From Pigmentibacter ruber (GTDB lineage Bacteria > Bdellovibrionota_B > Oligoflexia > Silvanigrellales > Silvanigrellaceae): 64,000 nucleotides of DNA. Numbering within the stretch: the stretch's first letter is position 1; the number at the start of each line of letters is the position of its first letter. A program made the position numbers and the translations under genes. Below are positions 16,532 through 24,488 of this stretch, one piece after another. Under the pieces are notes generated by a model. The model had not been told where the DNA came from and made no database searches. It saw only the letters and a program-made list of their open reading frames with translations. The stretch spans positions 248,001 through 312,000 of the forward strand of contig NZ_WSSC01000005.1 in assembly GCF_009792895.1 (NCBI RefSeq), written 5' to 3'.

Positions 16532-17653
16532 ATGCTCACAAAAAAATATGCAATACAACAAACTGAAGAAAATTGGATCGATTGGTTTTTAGCTAATGGT
16601 GAAAAATCTTTTCGTGGAAAACAAGTTTTAGAATGGTTTTATATTAAACAGACTTTTAATCCAGAACATTTTACAAATTTACCTAAACAAATTCGGGAAA
16701 AACTGCAAAATGATTTTGATTGGGGATTACCCATTATTGACACTATTTTACCATCGAGCGATGAGAGCGAAAAAATATTACTAAAGTTACATGATGGATT
16801 ATTTGCTGAATGTGTTCTTATGCCCTCTGAAAATAGGGTTACATTATGTGTTAGCAGCCAAGTTGGTTGTAGAATGGCCTGTACCTTTTGCCAAACAGGG
16901 AAAATGGGTTTGACTCGCAATCTGACTACTGGGGAAATATTAACACAAGTTGTAATTGCAAATAAAAGATTAATAGAGCGAAATATATTAAATCGTTCTG
17001 TTACTAATATTGTTTTTATGGGGATGGGTGAGCCTTTAGATAATTATGACAATGTAGTTGGTGCATGCAAAGCATTAATTGATCCAAAGCTTTTTGGTTT
17101 ATCAAAACATAAAGTAACAGTCTCAACTTCAGGCTTGTTACCGCAAATCGAACAATTAGGTAAAGACCTTCCTGTTGCTTTAGCTATTTCATTGCATACA
17201 GCTGATAATGAACAACGTTCGCAGATGATGCCAATAAACAAAAAGTATTCCTTAGAACAAATGAAACAAGTTTTACTAAATTATCCTGTGCAAACACGAC
17301 ATGGGATTACATTTGAATATGTTATGATTCAAGGAGTCAATGATTCCCTGCAGCATGCAAAAAAATTAGTAAAATTTTTGCATGGTTTAAAAGCAAAAGT
17401 AAATCTTATACCTATGAACCCACATCCTGGTGCTGCCAATATGGTGGCCACAGATTTTGAGCAAATGCGGATATTTCAAAAATATTTAGCCGATAGATCT
17501 ATTCCCGCTCCAGTTCGATACAGTCGAGGCCAAGATGTTAGTGCCGCTTGTGGACAATTAGCTGCAAAAAGAAAAGATGAAATTAATTTACCACCTAGGA
17601 CAGTAGCTCTTGCGCGTAGAAGAGAATATTTGGCAGAAAAAGTAAAACAATAG
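16532..17653 (+). CDS. rlmN: Dual-specificity 23S rRNA/tRNA adenine-C2 methyltransferase RlmN
   Basis: 373 residues from the ATG at 16532 (AAGGT upstream); an upstream in-frame start would overlap the hydrolase gene. It has the radical-SAM CxxxCxxC motif (Cys113, Cys117 and Cys120 in GCRMACTFC), GMGEPLDNYD for SAM binding, and a C-terminal catalytic Cys in DVSAACGQLA. RlmN methylates A2503 of 23S rRNA and A37 of some tRNAs. Length and motifs are typical. It runs convergently into the binding-protein gene with a 1-base gap. Confidence 0.95.
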   Translation: MLTKKYAIQQTEENWIDWFLANGEKSFRGKQVLEWFYIKQTFNPEHFTNLPKQIREKLQNDFDWGLPIIDTILPSSDESEKILLKLHDGLFAECVLMPSENRVTLCVSSQVGCRMACTFCQTGKMGLTRNLTTGEILTQVVIANKRLIERNILNRSVTNIVFMGMGEPLDNYDNVVGACKALIDPKLFGLSKHKVTVSTSGLLPQIEQLGKDLPVALAISLHTADNEQRSQMMPINKKYSLEQMKQVLLNYPVQTRHGITFEYVMIQGVNDSLQHAKKLVKFLHGLKAKVNLIPMNPHPGAANMVATDFEQMRIFQKYLADRSIPAPVRYSRGQDVSAACGQLAAKRKDEINLPPRTVALARRREYLAEKVKQ

Positions 17654-17654
17654 T

Positions 17655-18428
17655 TTATTTTTCCATTTTAAGACCGTATTTTTTGACAATCTGCTCAAAC
17701 TTCCCATTTTTTTTATATTTAACAATACCTTCTTCTAGCATTTTTACATATTTTTTTGATGTAGGTTTATTTTTTGTAAATGCAATATAAATTCCAGTTT
17801 TGTTTCCTATTGTTCCTGCCTCTTTAATTTTATTCCCTAGTTCAAGCATTTTTATTGTGTACTTTGCTACAGTTGTTTCTTCTATGACTGAATCTAGCTC
17901 ATTATGAACAAGTTTTTCTAAATTTTTTTGAAATGCTGTTTCTCCGCCTGTTTCAACTAATTTTTTTACATTCTTTCTAAGTAAGTCAATATTTCCAGCG
18001 TAGACATATCCTAGATTCGAGCCTAAAATAATTTCTTTTAAAGACTCTGGTGTTTTATAAAACCAATTACTATTTTTATTGACAAAAAAACCATTCACAC
18101 TTTTGCCAAAATCTTCCTTAGGAAAAAGAAACTTATCTTCACGCCCTTCTTTGTAAGCTGCACCTAAAGCATCAATTTCTCCTTTTTCCGTTCTGACTAA
18201 AATTCTAGCCCAAGGTCCAACAGTGGAGATGAATTTAATATTATTTTCTTTAAAAATTTCTTCGGCTATGTCTATGACATAACCTTTCATCCCAAATATT
18301 TTTTCATCACATGTATAAGGACACCAAATATCAGTTTCAAATTGGATTACTTCTTCAGAAAATAAATAGTTTTCATAAATTAATGCTATGCAAAGTATAA
18401 AAATCTGAATAAAAAATCGATTTTTCAT
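17655..18428 (-). CDS. Orphan periplasmic solute-binding protein (family 3 type)
   Basis: 257 residues from the ATG at 18428, preferred because TGGAG lies 9 bases before it. A signal peptide (about 1–24, ending LFSEE) precedes a two-lobed binding fold resembling family 3 polar amino acid binding proteins: MKGYVIDIAEEIFKENN, GEIDALGAAYKEGRED and a C-terminal KKNGKFEQIVKKYGL. No permease or ATPase gene is nearby, so it may supply a distant transporter or act in sensing. A similar orphan lies at 55952–56725. The ligand is unknown. Confidence 0.8.
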   Translation of the reverse strand: MKNRFFIQIFILCIALIYENYLFSEEVIQFETDIWCPYTCDEKIFGMKGYVIDIAEEIFKENNIKFISTVGPWARILVRTEKGEIDALGAAYKEGREDKFLFPKEDFGKSVNGFFVNKNSNWFYKTPESLKEIILGSNLGYVYAGNIDLLRKNVKKLVETGGETAFQKNLEKLVHNELDSVIEETTVAKYTIKMLELGNKIKEAGTIGNKTGIYIAFTKNKPTSKKYVKMLEEGIVKYKKNGKFEQIVKKYGLKMEK

Positions 18429-19081
18429 TAGTAATATCTCCACAATTTTTTTTGCTAATAAAATGATATTTGAATTTAGCTAGTATTGAAAGGATATATT
18501 GTGTCAGAAAACTATTTACTTGATAAGGATAGTGATTCTAATTTTTATTGAACCTTTAAAAATTCCATAGTTGCTCAATAGATTTGCTGGATAGAAAGTA
18601 TAATGCAAAATGTTAGTTTATCTAATGTTCTTTTAAATTTTAACTTTAGCTCATTGTATAATTTGTCTGTTTGAAATTTAGATATCATTCTATTATAAAC
18701 AGGTATAAAAATAATTAAGTTTACAGTGTTTAAGAAGCAATTTTTTATATAGATAAATTTATAGTAATATTTTAAATATATGAAATTATTATAAATTTTA
18801 AAAAAAATTATTTAATTTAAAATTATATATAATATTTAAAAATAATTATTTGAATTAATTAAATAATAAAAATATAATAAAAGATAAGCTTGACTCAAAT
18901 ATTTATAGCAAGTAGTTTTTATATTCTGTTTAGTTAAAAAATATTAAGCAGAAAATAAAAACTACTAATTTAAAATTTATTACTTTAAATATTTTTCTAA
19001 TCTATTTAATAAAATTAAATGATAATTGAACAATTAATACAAAAATTAATTTATAATTTTTAAAAATAATAGGGATTTATT
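18429..19081. other. Long AT-rich non-coding region
   Basis: About 650 bases with no supportable gene on either strand. It contains a large imperfect inverted repeat (18911–18966), otherwise only A/T-rich sequence with many stops. It separates the housekeeping block from the exported-protein genes and has the look of an accessory-island boundary. Confidence 0.5.
18911..18966. repeat. 22-bp imperfect inverted repeat
   Basis: Arms 18911–18932 and 18945–18966 pair at 20 of 22 positions around a 12-base loop. It lies about 115 bases upstream of the gene at 19082. It could be an RNA hairpin, a terminator on either strand, or an element end. Confidence 0.55.
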
Positions 19082-20839
19082 ATGTCTACATACACTACAT
19101 ATTTTTATTTAATATTCATCTCTATTTTTACTTATTCATGTAAAAAGCAAAAAAATGAAAATTTAGTTGAAAACGACAAAAAATTAAATCTCACCAAATT
19201 TTATAGTGTTGACACAAAATTGGATGGAGAAGACTCTTACCAAAATATTGGTAATGGCTATAATAAAATGGGAAAATTTTATACACAAGAATGCATTGAA
19301 AACTATACAGTTGAATATCCAAAAAATACTCAAGAAACAGTAATTAACTTGATGGATAATTTAAGCAAAGAACAATTAACTTCAAATTTAAATTTAAAAT
19401 TAAGCTCATCTATTTCGACAAAAGAAGTAACTATTACACCAGAGCTACAATATATTCAGGAAGCTTCATCAAGTCGTTTAAGTAAGACAATGACATACTA
19501 TTCCTATACAAAACTGGGAGAAATTAGGTTAAAGGAGAATGAAAATGGATTAACGTTTAAAAAAGATATCCTCGAATTTTTTGACAGCAATGGAAAAATA
19601 AAAAACCATTATGATTTTAATAGATTATGTGGTGACGAAGTTGCTTTAAGTCAGATTTATGCTTCAAAAATAATGATCACAGTTAAAATAAAATTTAAAA
19701 ATAAATTTGCGCACAGTGAATTTGATGGAAAAATAGGTGTTGTCCAGAATGCAGTTATAGCTGATAATAAATTTAAATTAAATGCAAATATAAATAAAAT
19801 TGATAATCAAGCACTTCAAAATTCAATTTTAAGTATTCATGGAATTCAAATGGGTGGAGAATCTATTCAATTAAATAAAATATTAGGGTTACAAAAATCC
19901 TCGTGTACTTTAGACCAGTTTGCAGAATGTGAAATATTGCTTGATAAAATAAATAAATATATTTCTGAAGACTATGTAAAAGAAATCCAAAATGTGGAAC
20001 TTTCTCGTTGGATTATTGAACGAGTAAATACAGTTCAATATGAAAATTTAAACCTAAAAAATTTAAATGGCAGTGAATTAAATTTTTATAATAATGATTC
20101 TTCTGATGATAAGTATAAGTTATCACAATTAAAATTACAAATTGAAAATCTTGTCACAAAAGAAACAAAAAATATTAGTATTGCAAAAATGTTGTTAAGC
20201 AATAAAGGAATTGCTTTTGATGTTGTTGATAGCTTAAATGAAATTATTGATTCTGCATATAAAAACATTAACATTTATCAAAATTTTGCGAAGGAATGTT
20301 ATTATAATATTCAGAAATGTATTGAAAAAGGGATATTATCAATAGAAGAAAAATATATAACAAAGTATGATGAAACTGTTTTAAAACAATATATGGGAAA
20401 AAAAATTATTGAAATAAATTCAAATAGTAAACCAAATCATGGACAAAAAAATCGTTCTTCAATTAATTTTCCTGTTAGTAATTTTATTTCTGATGGATTA
20501 GATTTTACAAATATTTATTTCAAAGTTAAGAACTCTGATAATACTTCTTTAAATAAGCATAATGGAACTTTTAATTTAATGTGTGACAAGTATTCAGACA
20601 AAATCAATGGTCCTACAAATACTAATCTAGGAACATCAGAGTTTTGGTTATCTGGATTTGCTTACCAATACTGGCATGATTTAGTATTCTTAAATAAAAT
20701 TAAAAATAATTATATTATAAATTTAGAAGTTTTATTAACAAACTATAAAGAAATTTGTTTAGAAAGACAATCAGCTTATATTGCTTCACCAGAAGGATTT
20801 AGCAATGACTTTATTTTAGAAATTTGGGGCGATAATTAA
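19082..20839 (+). CDS. Exported protein, possible lipoprotein with MACPF-like features
   Basis: 585 residues. A short hydrophobic leader ends in FTYSC-KKQKN, so Cys20 may be lipidated, although the lipobox is atypical. I recognise no family with confidence. Some features recall bacterial perforin-like (MACPF) proteins: an early IGNGYNKMGKFY, long polar Ser-rich stretches, FNRLCGDEVALSQI followed by alternating strands, and IHGIQMGGESIQLNKIL followed by paired cysteines. These are weak resemblances, not a family match. It is followed 41 bases later by another exported-protein gene. Its A/T-rich codons, low-complexity Asn/Lys content and non-coding flanks suggest an accessory locus. A host- or prey-directed role is speculation. 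Confidence 0.5.
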   Translation: MSTYTTYFYLIFISIFTYSCKKQKNENLVENDKKLNLTKFYSVDTKLDGEDSYQNIGNGYNKMGKFYTQECIENYTVEYPKNTQETVINLMDNLSKEQLTSNLNLKLSSSISTKEVTITPELQYIQEASSSRLSKTMTYYSYTKLGEIRLKENENGLTFKKDILEFFDSNGKIKNHYDFNRLCGDEVALSQIYASKIMITVKIKFKNKFAHSEFDGKIGVVQNAVIADNKFKLNANINKIDNQALQNSILSIHGIQMGGESIQLNKILGLQKSSCTLDQFAECEILLDKINKYISEDYVKEIQNVELSRWIIERVNTVQYENLNLKNLNGSELNFYNNDSSDDKYKLSQLKLQIENLVTKETKNISIAKMLLSNKGIAFDVVDSLNEIIDSAYKNINIYQNFAKECYYNIQKCIEKGILSIEEKYITKYDETVLKQYMGKKIIEINSNSKPNHGQKNRSSINFPVSNFISDGLDFTNIYFKVKNSDNTSLNKHNGTFNLMCDKYSDKINGPTNTNLGTSEFWLSGFAYQYWHDLVFLNKIKNNYIINLEVLLTNYKEICLERQSAYIASPEGFSNDFILEIWGDN

Positions 20840-20880
20840 TTATAAGTATATTTTACAATTTTTAAAAGAGGAGATATTTT

Positions 20881-21564
20881 ATGAGATTTAAGAAATTTAT
20901 TTTATTACTGAACTTATTATCAATGAATTCTTTTGCAATTACAGAAGAACAACTTGCGCGAGGCGTTTTAAGCAGAGAAAATATTATAGATCAAATTTCG
21001 CAGTTTAATAATTATTCATACCACCAATTTATAAAAAATATGCCAATTTATGCTTATAAAATAACAAATAACGATATCAACAATATTCCAGAAATAATAT
21101 TAAAAAATTTAGGTAGAATAGATAATACAACATATTCAACTGATTATTTTAAGAAAAATATAGGTAGTGTTATTGCCCTTCAGTTAAGGGATAATGAATT
21201 TGATTTTTATATAATTGATAAAGAAAAATTCAATGAATTATATATTCAAATAAGTATTCATGATGTTATGGAGAAAAATAAAAAATTAACAAATGGACTA
21301 ATTAATAGTAAAATTGGCTATTTATTTAGCGATAATAATTCTAATTTAGTAGGAATTTTGAAAATAGAACCTGTGAATATGATAAAAATGTCAGAAGTTG
21401 GTTTTAATATTAAAGAAGAAATTACTATTGAAAGCCCTTGGAATGAGCAAACAAAGCCAGCTGGAATGGATGCTTATTTAGTATATGAATCAGATAAAAA
21501 ATCTTATTACATGGTAAATACTGAGGAAAGTGGTTTGCCTATAGGATATATGCCAAAAAATTAA
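20881..21564 (+). CDS. Exported protein of unknown function
   Basis: 227 residues with an AGAGGAG at 20868–20874. The signal peptide (1–19) probably is cut after NSFA. The mature part begins with helix-rich EEQLARGVLSRENIIDQI and ends with PWNEQTKPAGMDAYLVYE and a Gly/Pro-rich tail. There is no Cys and no recognised motif. It lies 41 bases after the 19082 gene and is probably cotranscribed with it; an intrinsic terminator lies about 175 bases downstream. I do not recognise the family. Confidence 0.6.
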   Translation: MRFKKFILLLNLLSMNSFAITEEQLARGVLSRENIIDQISQFNNYSYHQFIKNMPIYAYKITNNDINNIPEIILKNLGRIDNTTYSTDYFKKNIGSVIALQLRDNEFDFYIIDKEKFNELYIQISIHDVMEKNKKLTNGLINSKIGYLFSDNNSNLVGILKIEPVNMIKMSEVGFNIKEEITIESPWNEQTKPAGMDAYLVYESDKKSYYMVNTEESGLPIGYMPKN

Positions 21565-21660
21565 AATTAATAAAACATATGAAAAAATAAGCATTCATTA
21601 AATTCAAAATAGCCTCTAAAAATTCCTTTAAAATAAGTTAAAATTAAATTTTAAGATAAT

Positions 21661-21731
21661 AAAATAATAAATAAAATAATATTTATTTATTATTTTATTT
21701 ATTATTGACAAAAAATAATAAATAAAATAAT
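21661..21731. repeat. A/T direct and inverted repeat cluster
   Basis: Two identical 20-base copies (21661–21680 and 21712–21731) flank an inverted 17-base copy (21690–21706). The sequence is only A and T, so slippage or chance is possible. Confidence 0.5.
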
Positions 21732-21739
21732 TTTAAAAC

Positions 21740-21767
21740 AAATGAAGTTGTTTTAACTTCATTTTTT
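21740..21767 (+). terminator. Intrinsic terminator after the 20881 gene
   Basis: A perfect 10-bp stem (21740–21749 with 21755–21764), 5-base loop and a run of T through 21767. The stem is A/T-rich but well formed. It separates the exported-protein genes at 20881 and 21873. Confidence 0.6.
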
Positions 21768-21872
21768 CATTTTTATGTTGCAATTAATAAAATAAATTCA
21801 AAAATACAATATAATTTAAAATTATTTTATTAATATAATAATTAATTAATTTTTGCTTTAAAAGGAAATATT

Positions 21873-23336
21873 ATGTTAAAAAAAACTTTTAATCCTGCTA
21901 TAGTTAGTTGTGTCGTTTTGACAAGTTTAAGTATTAATGTTTATTCAATAACTTTCTCTAGTAGACCAAATCATGTTTTGGAAAATGAAAATACATCAGA
22001 TAATAGACTAGTAGCATCTGTTGCATTACTAAATTACTTGGGACAAAAAAAAATAGACAACTCTAAAAGTGTTCTAAATTACATAAACCAAAATATAGAA
22101 ATTGAATTGTCAGATTATAGAGCACAAATGGCAAACTATGAAAAAGTCAAGAATACAGCTGATATAACATATAAAATTCTCAGGTCTGTAATGCGAAATC
22201 CTTCTAAAGAGCTTTTAATTTCACTCCAAGAATTGCATAAAAATTTAAGACTTTTTATTCCGAATGATCCTATTACTCTTAATTGGATTTTAGGAGGGTT
22301 AAAGTCAAATGAAAAAAATTATACAAATAGTAGAAAAGATTCGAGTTATTTTGTTGCAAGAACTCCTTGGAAAAATATAGACGACATAATAAATTTTTTA
22401 GATGCTGATGCAAGCCAAATGCCTTCAAGTCTTTTAATTGTGGGCCTTGAAAATCTTGTTTGTGCTTTAGCTTACCGATCTATTAATGCATCTTGGGTTG
22501 AAGATCCTAATCCTTCTCTTGAGACTGTAAATTCTCTGACACAAATTAGAGCAAATTTTATTAAAGAATTAACTCAACTTAATTACCAGTGGCTTGTTCC
22601 TACTATTGGTACTTTATTTAATAGAGGTATCGAACAAGTATTTGATACTACAACTTCACTCAATCCTGATTCTTATTTTCCCTCAGACTATAATGAAAAT
22701 TTATCTGATGTTTCAGATTCTGAGGAATCATCAGATGATAAAAATATAAAAAAGAAAAGATTACCTAAATTTAACTTTTACAAAACAAGTCAAATTGATG
22801 GAGTATATGGAAATACATGGACTTATAGTGCACATAATGCAGGTTTAACCGTTAGAGCAAATGTTTCAGGGTCGGCTCCTTTAGCTTTAAGCATTGTAGT
22901 TGGATTTGCAAATAGTTATCAGTCACCACATTTGAAATTTTTATTATGGAATCCTACAGACTTTCAAATATTTAAAAAAAATATTCAATTATTAGGAACA
23001 CTTCTTTTGGTGCCTAATTATGAACGGAGTGATTATCATACAGTAGCTGAAACATTTGTTGGAATTACATATTATATCTACAAATTAAATGAAATTCGAA
23101 AAGATGCTGTGCAAAAATTTCCAATTGATCTGGCTAAAATTCACCCTATAGATTCATATAGAGAAGCATTAGAAAACCTCTCAGAAGCTTCTTCTGATGA
23201 AAAATACAACGTAAAAATTAAAGGAATAGGATTAGAGATATTAAGTTTGAAAGAAGCTATTAAAATCATATCTGAAGATTACTTAATTTCAAAAGTAGAT
23301 AGAAATAGAATTGCTTTCCATACAACTGGATCGTAG
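21873..23336 (+). CDS. Exported protein of unknown function
   Basis: 487 residues with AAAGGAAA before the ATG. The signal peptide (about 1–25) ends near NVYS. The middle is helical (about 45–270). An acidic, Ser-rich stretch followed by a basic patch (SDSEESSDD, then KKKRLPK; about 277–300) looks like an interdomain linker. The C-terminal domain contains WTYSAHNAGLTVRANVSGSAPLALSIVVGF and LLWNPTDFQIFKKN. I recognise no family and no catalytic motif. It is the third exported protein in a row in a gene-poor stretch. The function is unknown. Confidence 0.6.
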   Translation: MLKKTFNPAIVSCVVLTSLSINVYSITFSSRPNHVLENENTSDNRLVASVALLNYLGQKKIDNSKSVLNYINQNIEIELSDYRAQMANYEKVKNTADITYKILRSVMRNPSKELLISLQELHKNLRLFIPNDPITLNWILGGLKSNEKNYTNSRKDSSYFVARTPWKNIDDIINFLDADASQMPSSLLIVGLENLVCALAYRSINASWVEDPNPSLETVNSLTQIRANFIKELTQLNYQWLVPTIGTLFNRGIEQVFDTTTSLNPDSYFPSDYNENLSDVSDSEESSDDKNIKKKRLPKFNFYKTSQIDGVYGNTWTYSAHNAGLTVRANVSGSAPLALSIVVGFANSYQSPHLKFLLWNPTDFQIFKKNIQLLGTLLLVPNYERSDYHTVAETFVGITYYIYKLNEIRKDAVQKFPIDLAKIHPIDSYREALENLSEASSDEKYNVKIKGIGLEILSLKEAIKIISEDYLISKVDRNRIAFHTTGS

Positions 23337-23976
23337 TTAAACATAATATTAAAAAAAATTAACTCAGAATAAACGCAATAATTATTTTTATATAATATGT
23401 GCAGGGAAAAAAATGAGGAGATAGGCTCTATTTATGGAATAACTATCAAAGAGTGTTTGTGCAAAAGGCTACTTAAGTAACTACATTTTGGCTTGAGTGA
23501 ATAATTTGCATAGAAAAGGAGGAATTTTTATATTCAAGCTTTACCAATTAAGGCAGTTCCTTATATTGGGATTTATAATGTAATTTTATTTCTTTATATT
23601 ATACCTTAAAAAAAACAAAGGAAGCACGATAATTTGGTAGTAAAAAATGGTAGACATAATTATCGCCAACTTCTTTAAATGATATTACCTTTTCTTCTGA
23701 CTAATTATACTAATGGATTTTTTATCTATTTCTTTATGATACTTGAGTTTTTTTACCTATTCACTTTTGAACTCATTCTGTCGGTTATTTAAATAGTATT
23801 TCCAAAAGGTAGCAAATTAATTTTTTATCTAGTAACAAACCGATTTTAAAAATGAATGAAATTCTCTTTCTAAAAATTTGACAAGACTTGTAAAATCCGC
23901 AAAATAGCTTGTATTAGTATGATTTATCATACTTGTTCCAGTAGTTTTAAATAACCTTACTCATATGGAGTTGCAA
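23337..23976. other. Long non-coding region upstream of the DUF3015 gene
   Basis: About 640 bases. The part to 23870 has interrupted frames on both strands and may include decayed coding sequence, but I could not match it to a family. The last 100 bases carry a TTGACA hexamer and an 18-base palindrome that probably belong to the promoter of the next gene. Confidence 0.45.
23878..23933 (+). promoter_or_regulatory. Promoter-like TTGACA with downstream palindrome
   Basis: A perfect -35 hexamer TTGACA is at 23878–23883, with a poor CAAAAT at 23900–23905 (16-base spacing) as possible -10. A perfect 8-bp palindrome with a 2-base centre (AGTATGAT…ATCATACT, 23916–23933) lies just downstream, where an operator or 5'-UTR hairpin would fall. 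It is 43 bases before the DUF3015 start. Confidence 0.4.
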
Positions 23977-24486
23977 ATGAGAGTTTTTGTTTCGAAGAAG
24001 TATTTAGGAATTGTTGCTGTAACTTTATTAAATTCACTTTCTATGTCAGCAAGCGCGGATACTGGTATAGCTGGTTGCGGGCTTGGTTCTGTCATATTTA
24101 CGGATAATGGTAGAGGAAGCCAAATTTTAGCAGGTACTACAAATGCAACTTCTGGTAATCAAACTTTTGGAATAACTTCTGGTACTTCAAACTGTGGCTC
24201 TGGGGTAGCAAAAAGTATAAGTTATCTTCAACAAGTAGATTACGTAACTGCTAATCTTTCTACTTTGCAAAAAGAAGCTGCACAAGGAAACGGTTCCTCA
24301 ATAAATGGATTAGCAGCAGTAAGCGGCTGTCCTGCAAGTTCATTTTCTGAATTTGGCAGTTCTACTCAAGCAAATTATAGCGCAATTTTTTCTTCTAATA
24401 AACCAGAAGAAATTGTAAATAAAATGAATTCCGAGCTTATAAAAAATAATCAACTTGCTCATTCTTGTAAGTTAGGAAATAGCTGA
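23977..24486 (+). CDS. DUF3015 family exported protein
   Basis: 169 residues from the ATG at 23977, which has GGAG 6 bases before it; an ATG at 23965 has none. After a signal peptide ending SASAD, the mature start has AGCGLGSVIF, GTTNATSGNQTFGITSGTSNC and spaced cysteines, the conserved pattern of DUF3015. The function is unknown. It sits 2 bases before the DUF4105 gene, a pairing that I recall from other Gram-negatives. Confidence 0.8.
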   Translation: MRVFVSKKYLGIVAVTLLNSLSMSASADTGIAGCGLGSVIFTDNGRGSQILAGTTNATSGNQTFGITSGTSNCGSGVAKSISYLQQVDYVTANLSTLQKEAAQGNGSSINGLAAVSGCPASSFSEFGSSTQANYSAIFSSNKPEEIVNKMNSELIKNNQLAHSCKLGNS

Positions 24487-24488
24487 TT

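Larger units (their letters stand above)
21565..21872. other. AT-rich spacer with repeats and a terminator
   Basis: 308 bases without a gene. A 20-base A/T unit occurs at 21661–21680 and again at 21712–21731, and a 17-base part of it is inverted at 21690–21706. A hairpin terminator follows at 21740–21767. Confidence 0.6.

Noticed and set aside
21661-21731. CRISPR-like array
   Set aside because: There are only two direct copies of A/T sequence, no unique spacers and no cas genes.
23400-23870. Possible pseudogene
   Set aside because: Short open pieces exist on both strands, but none match a family I know.
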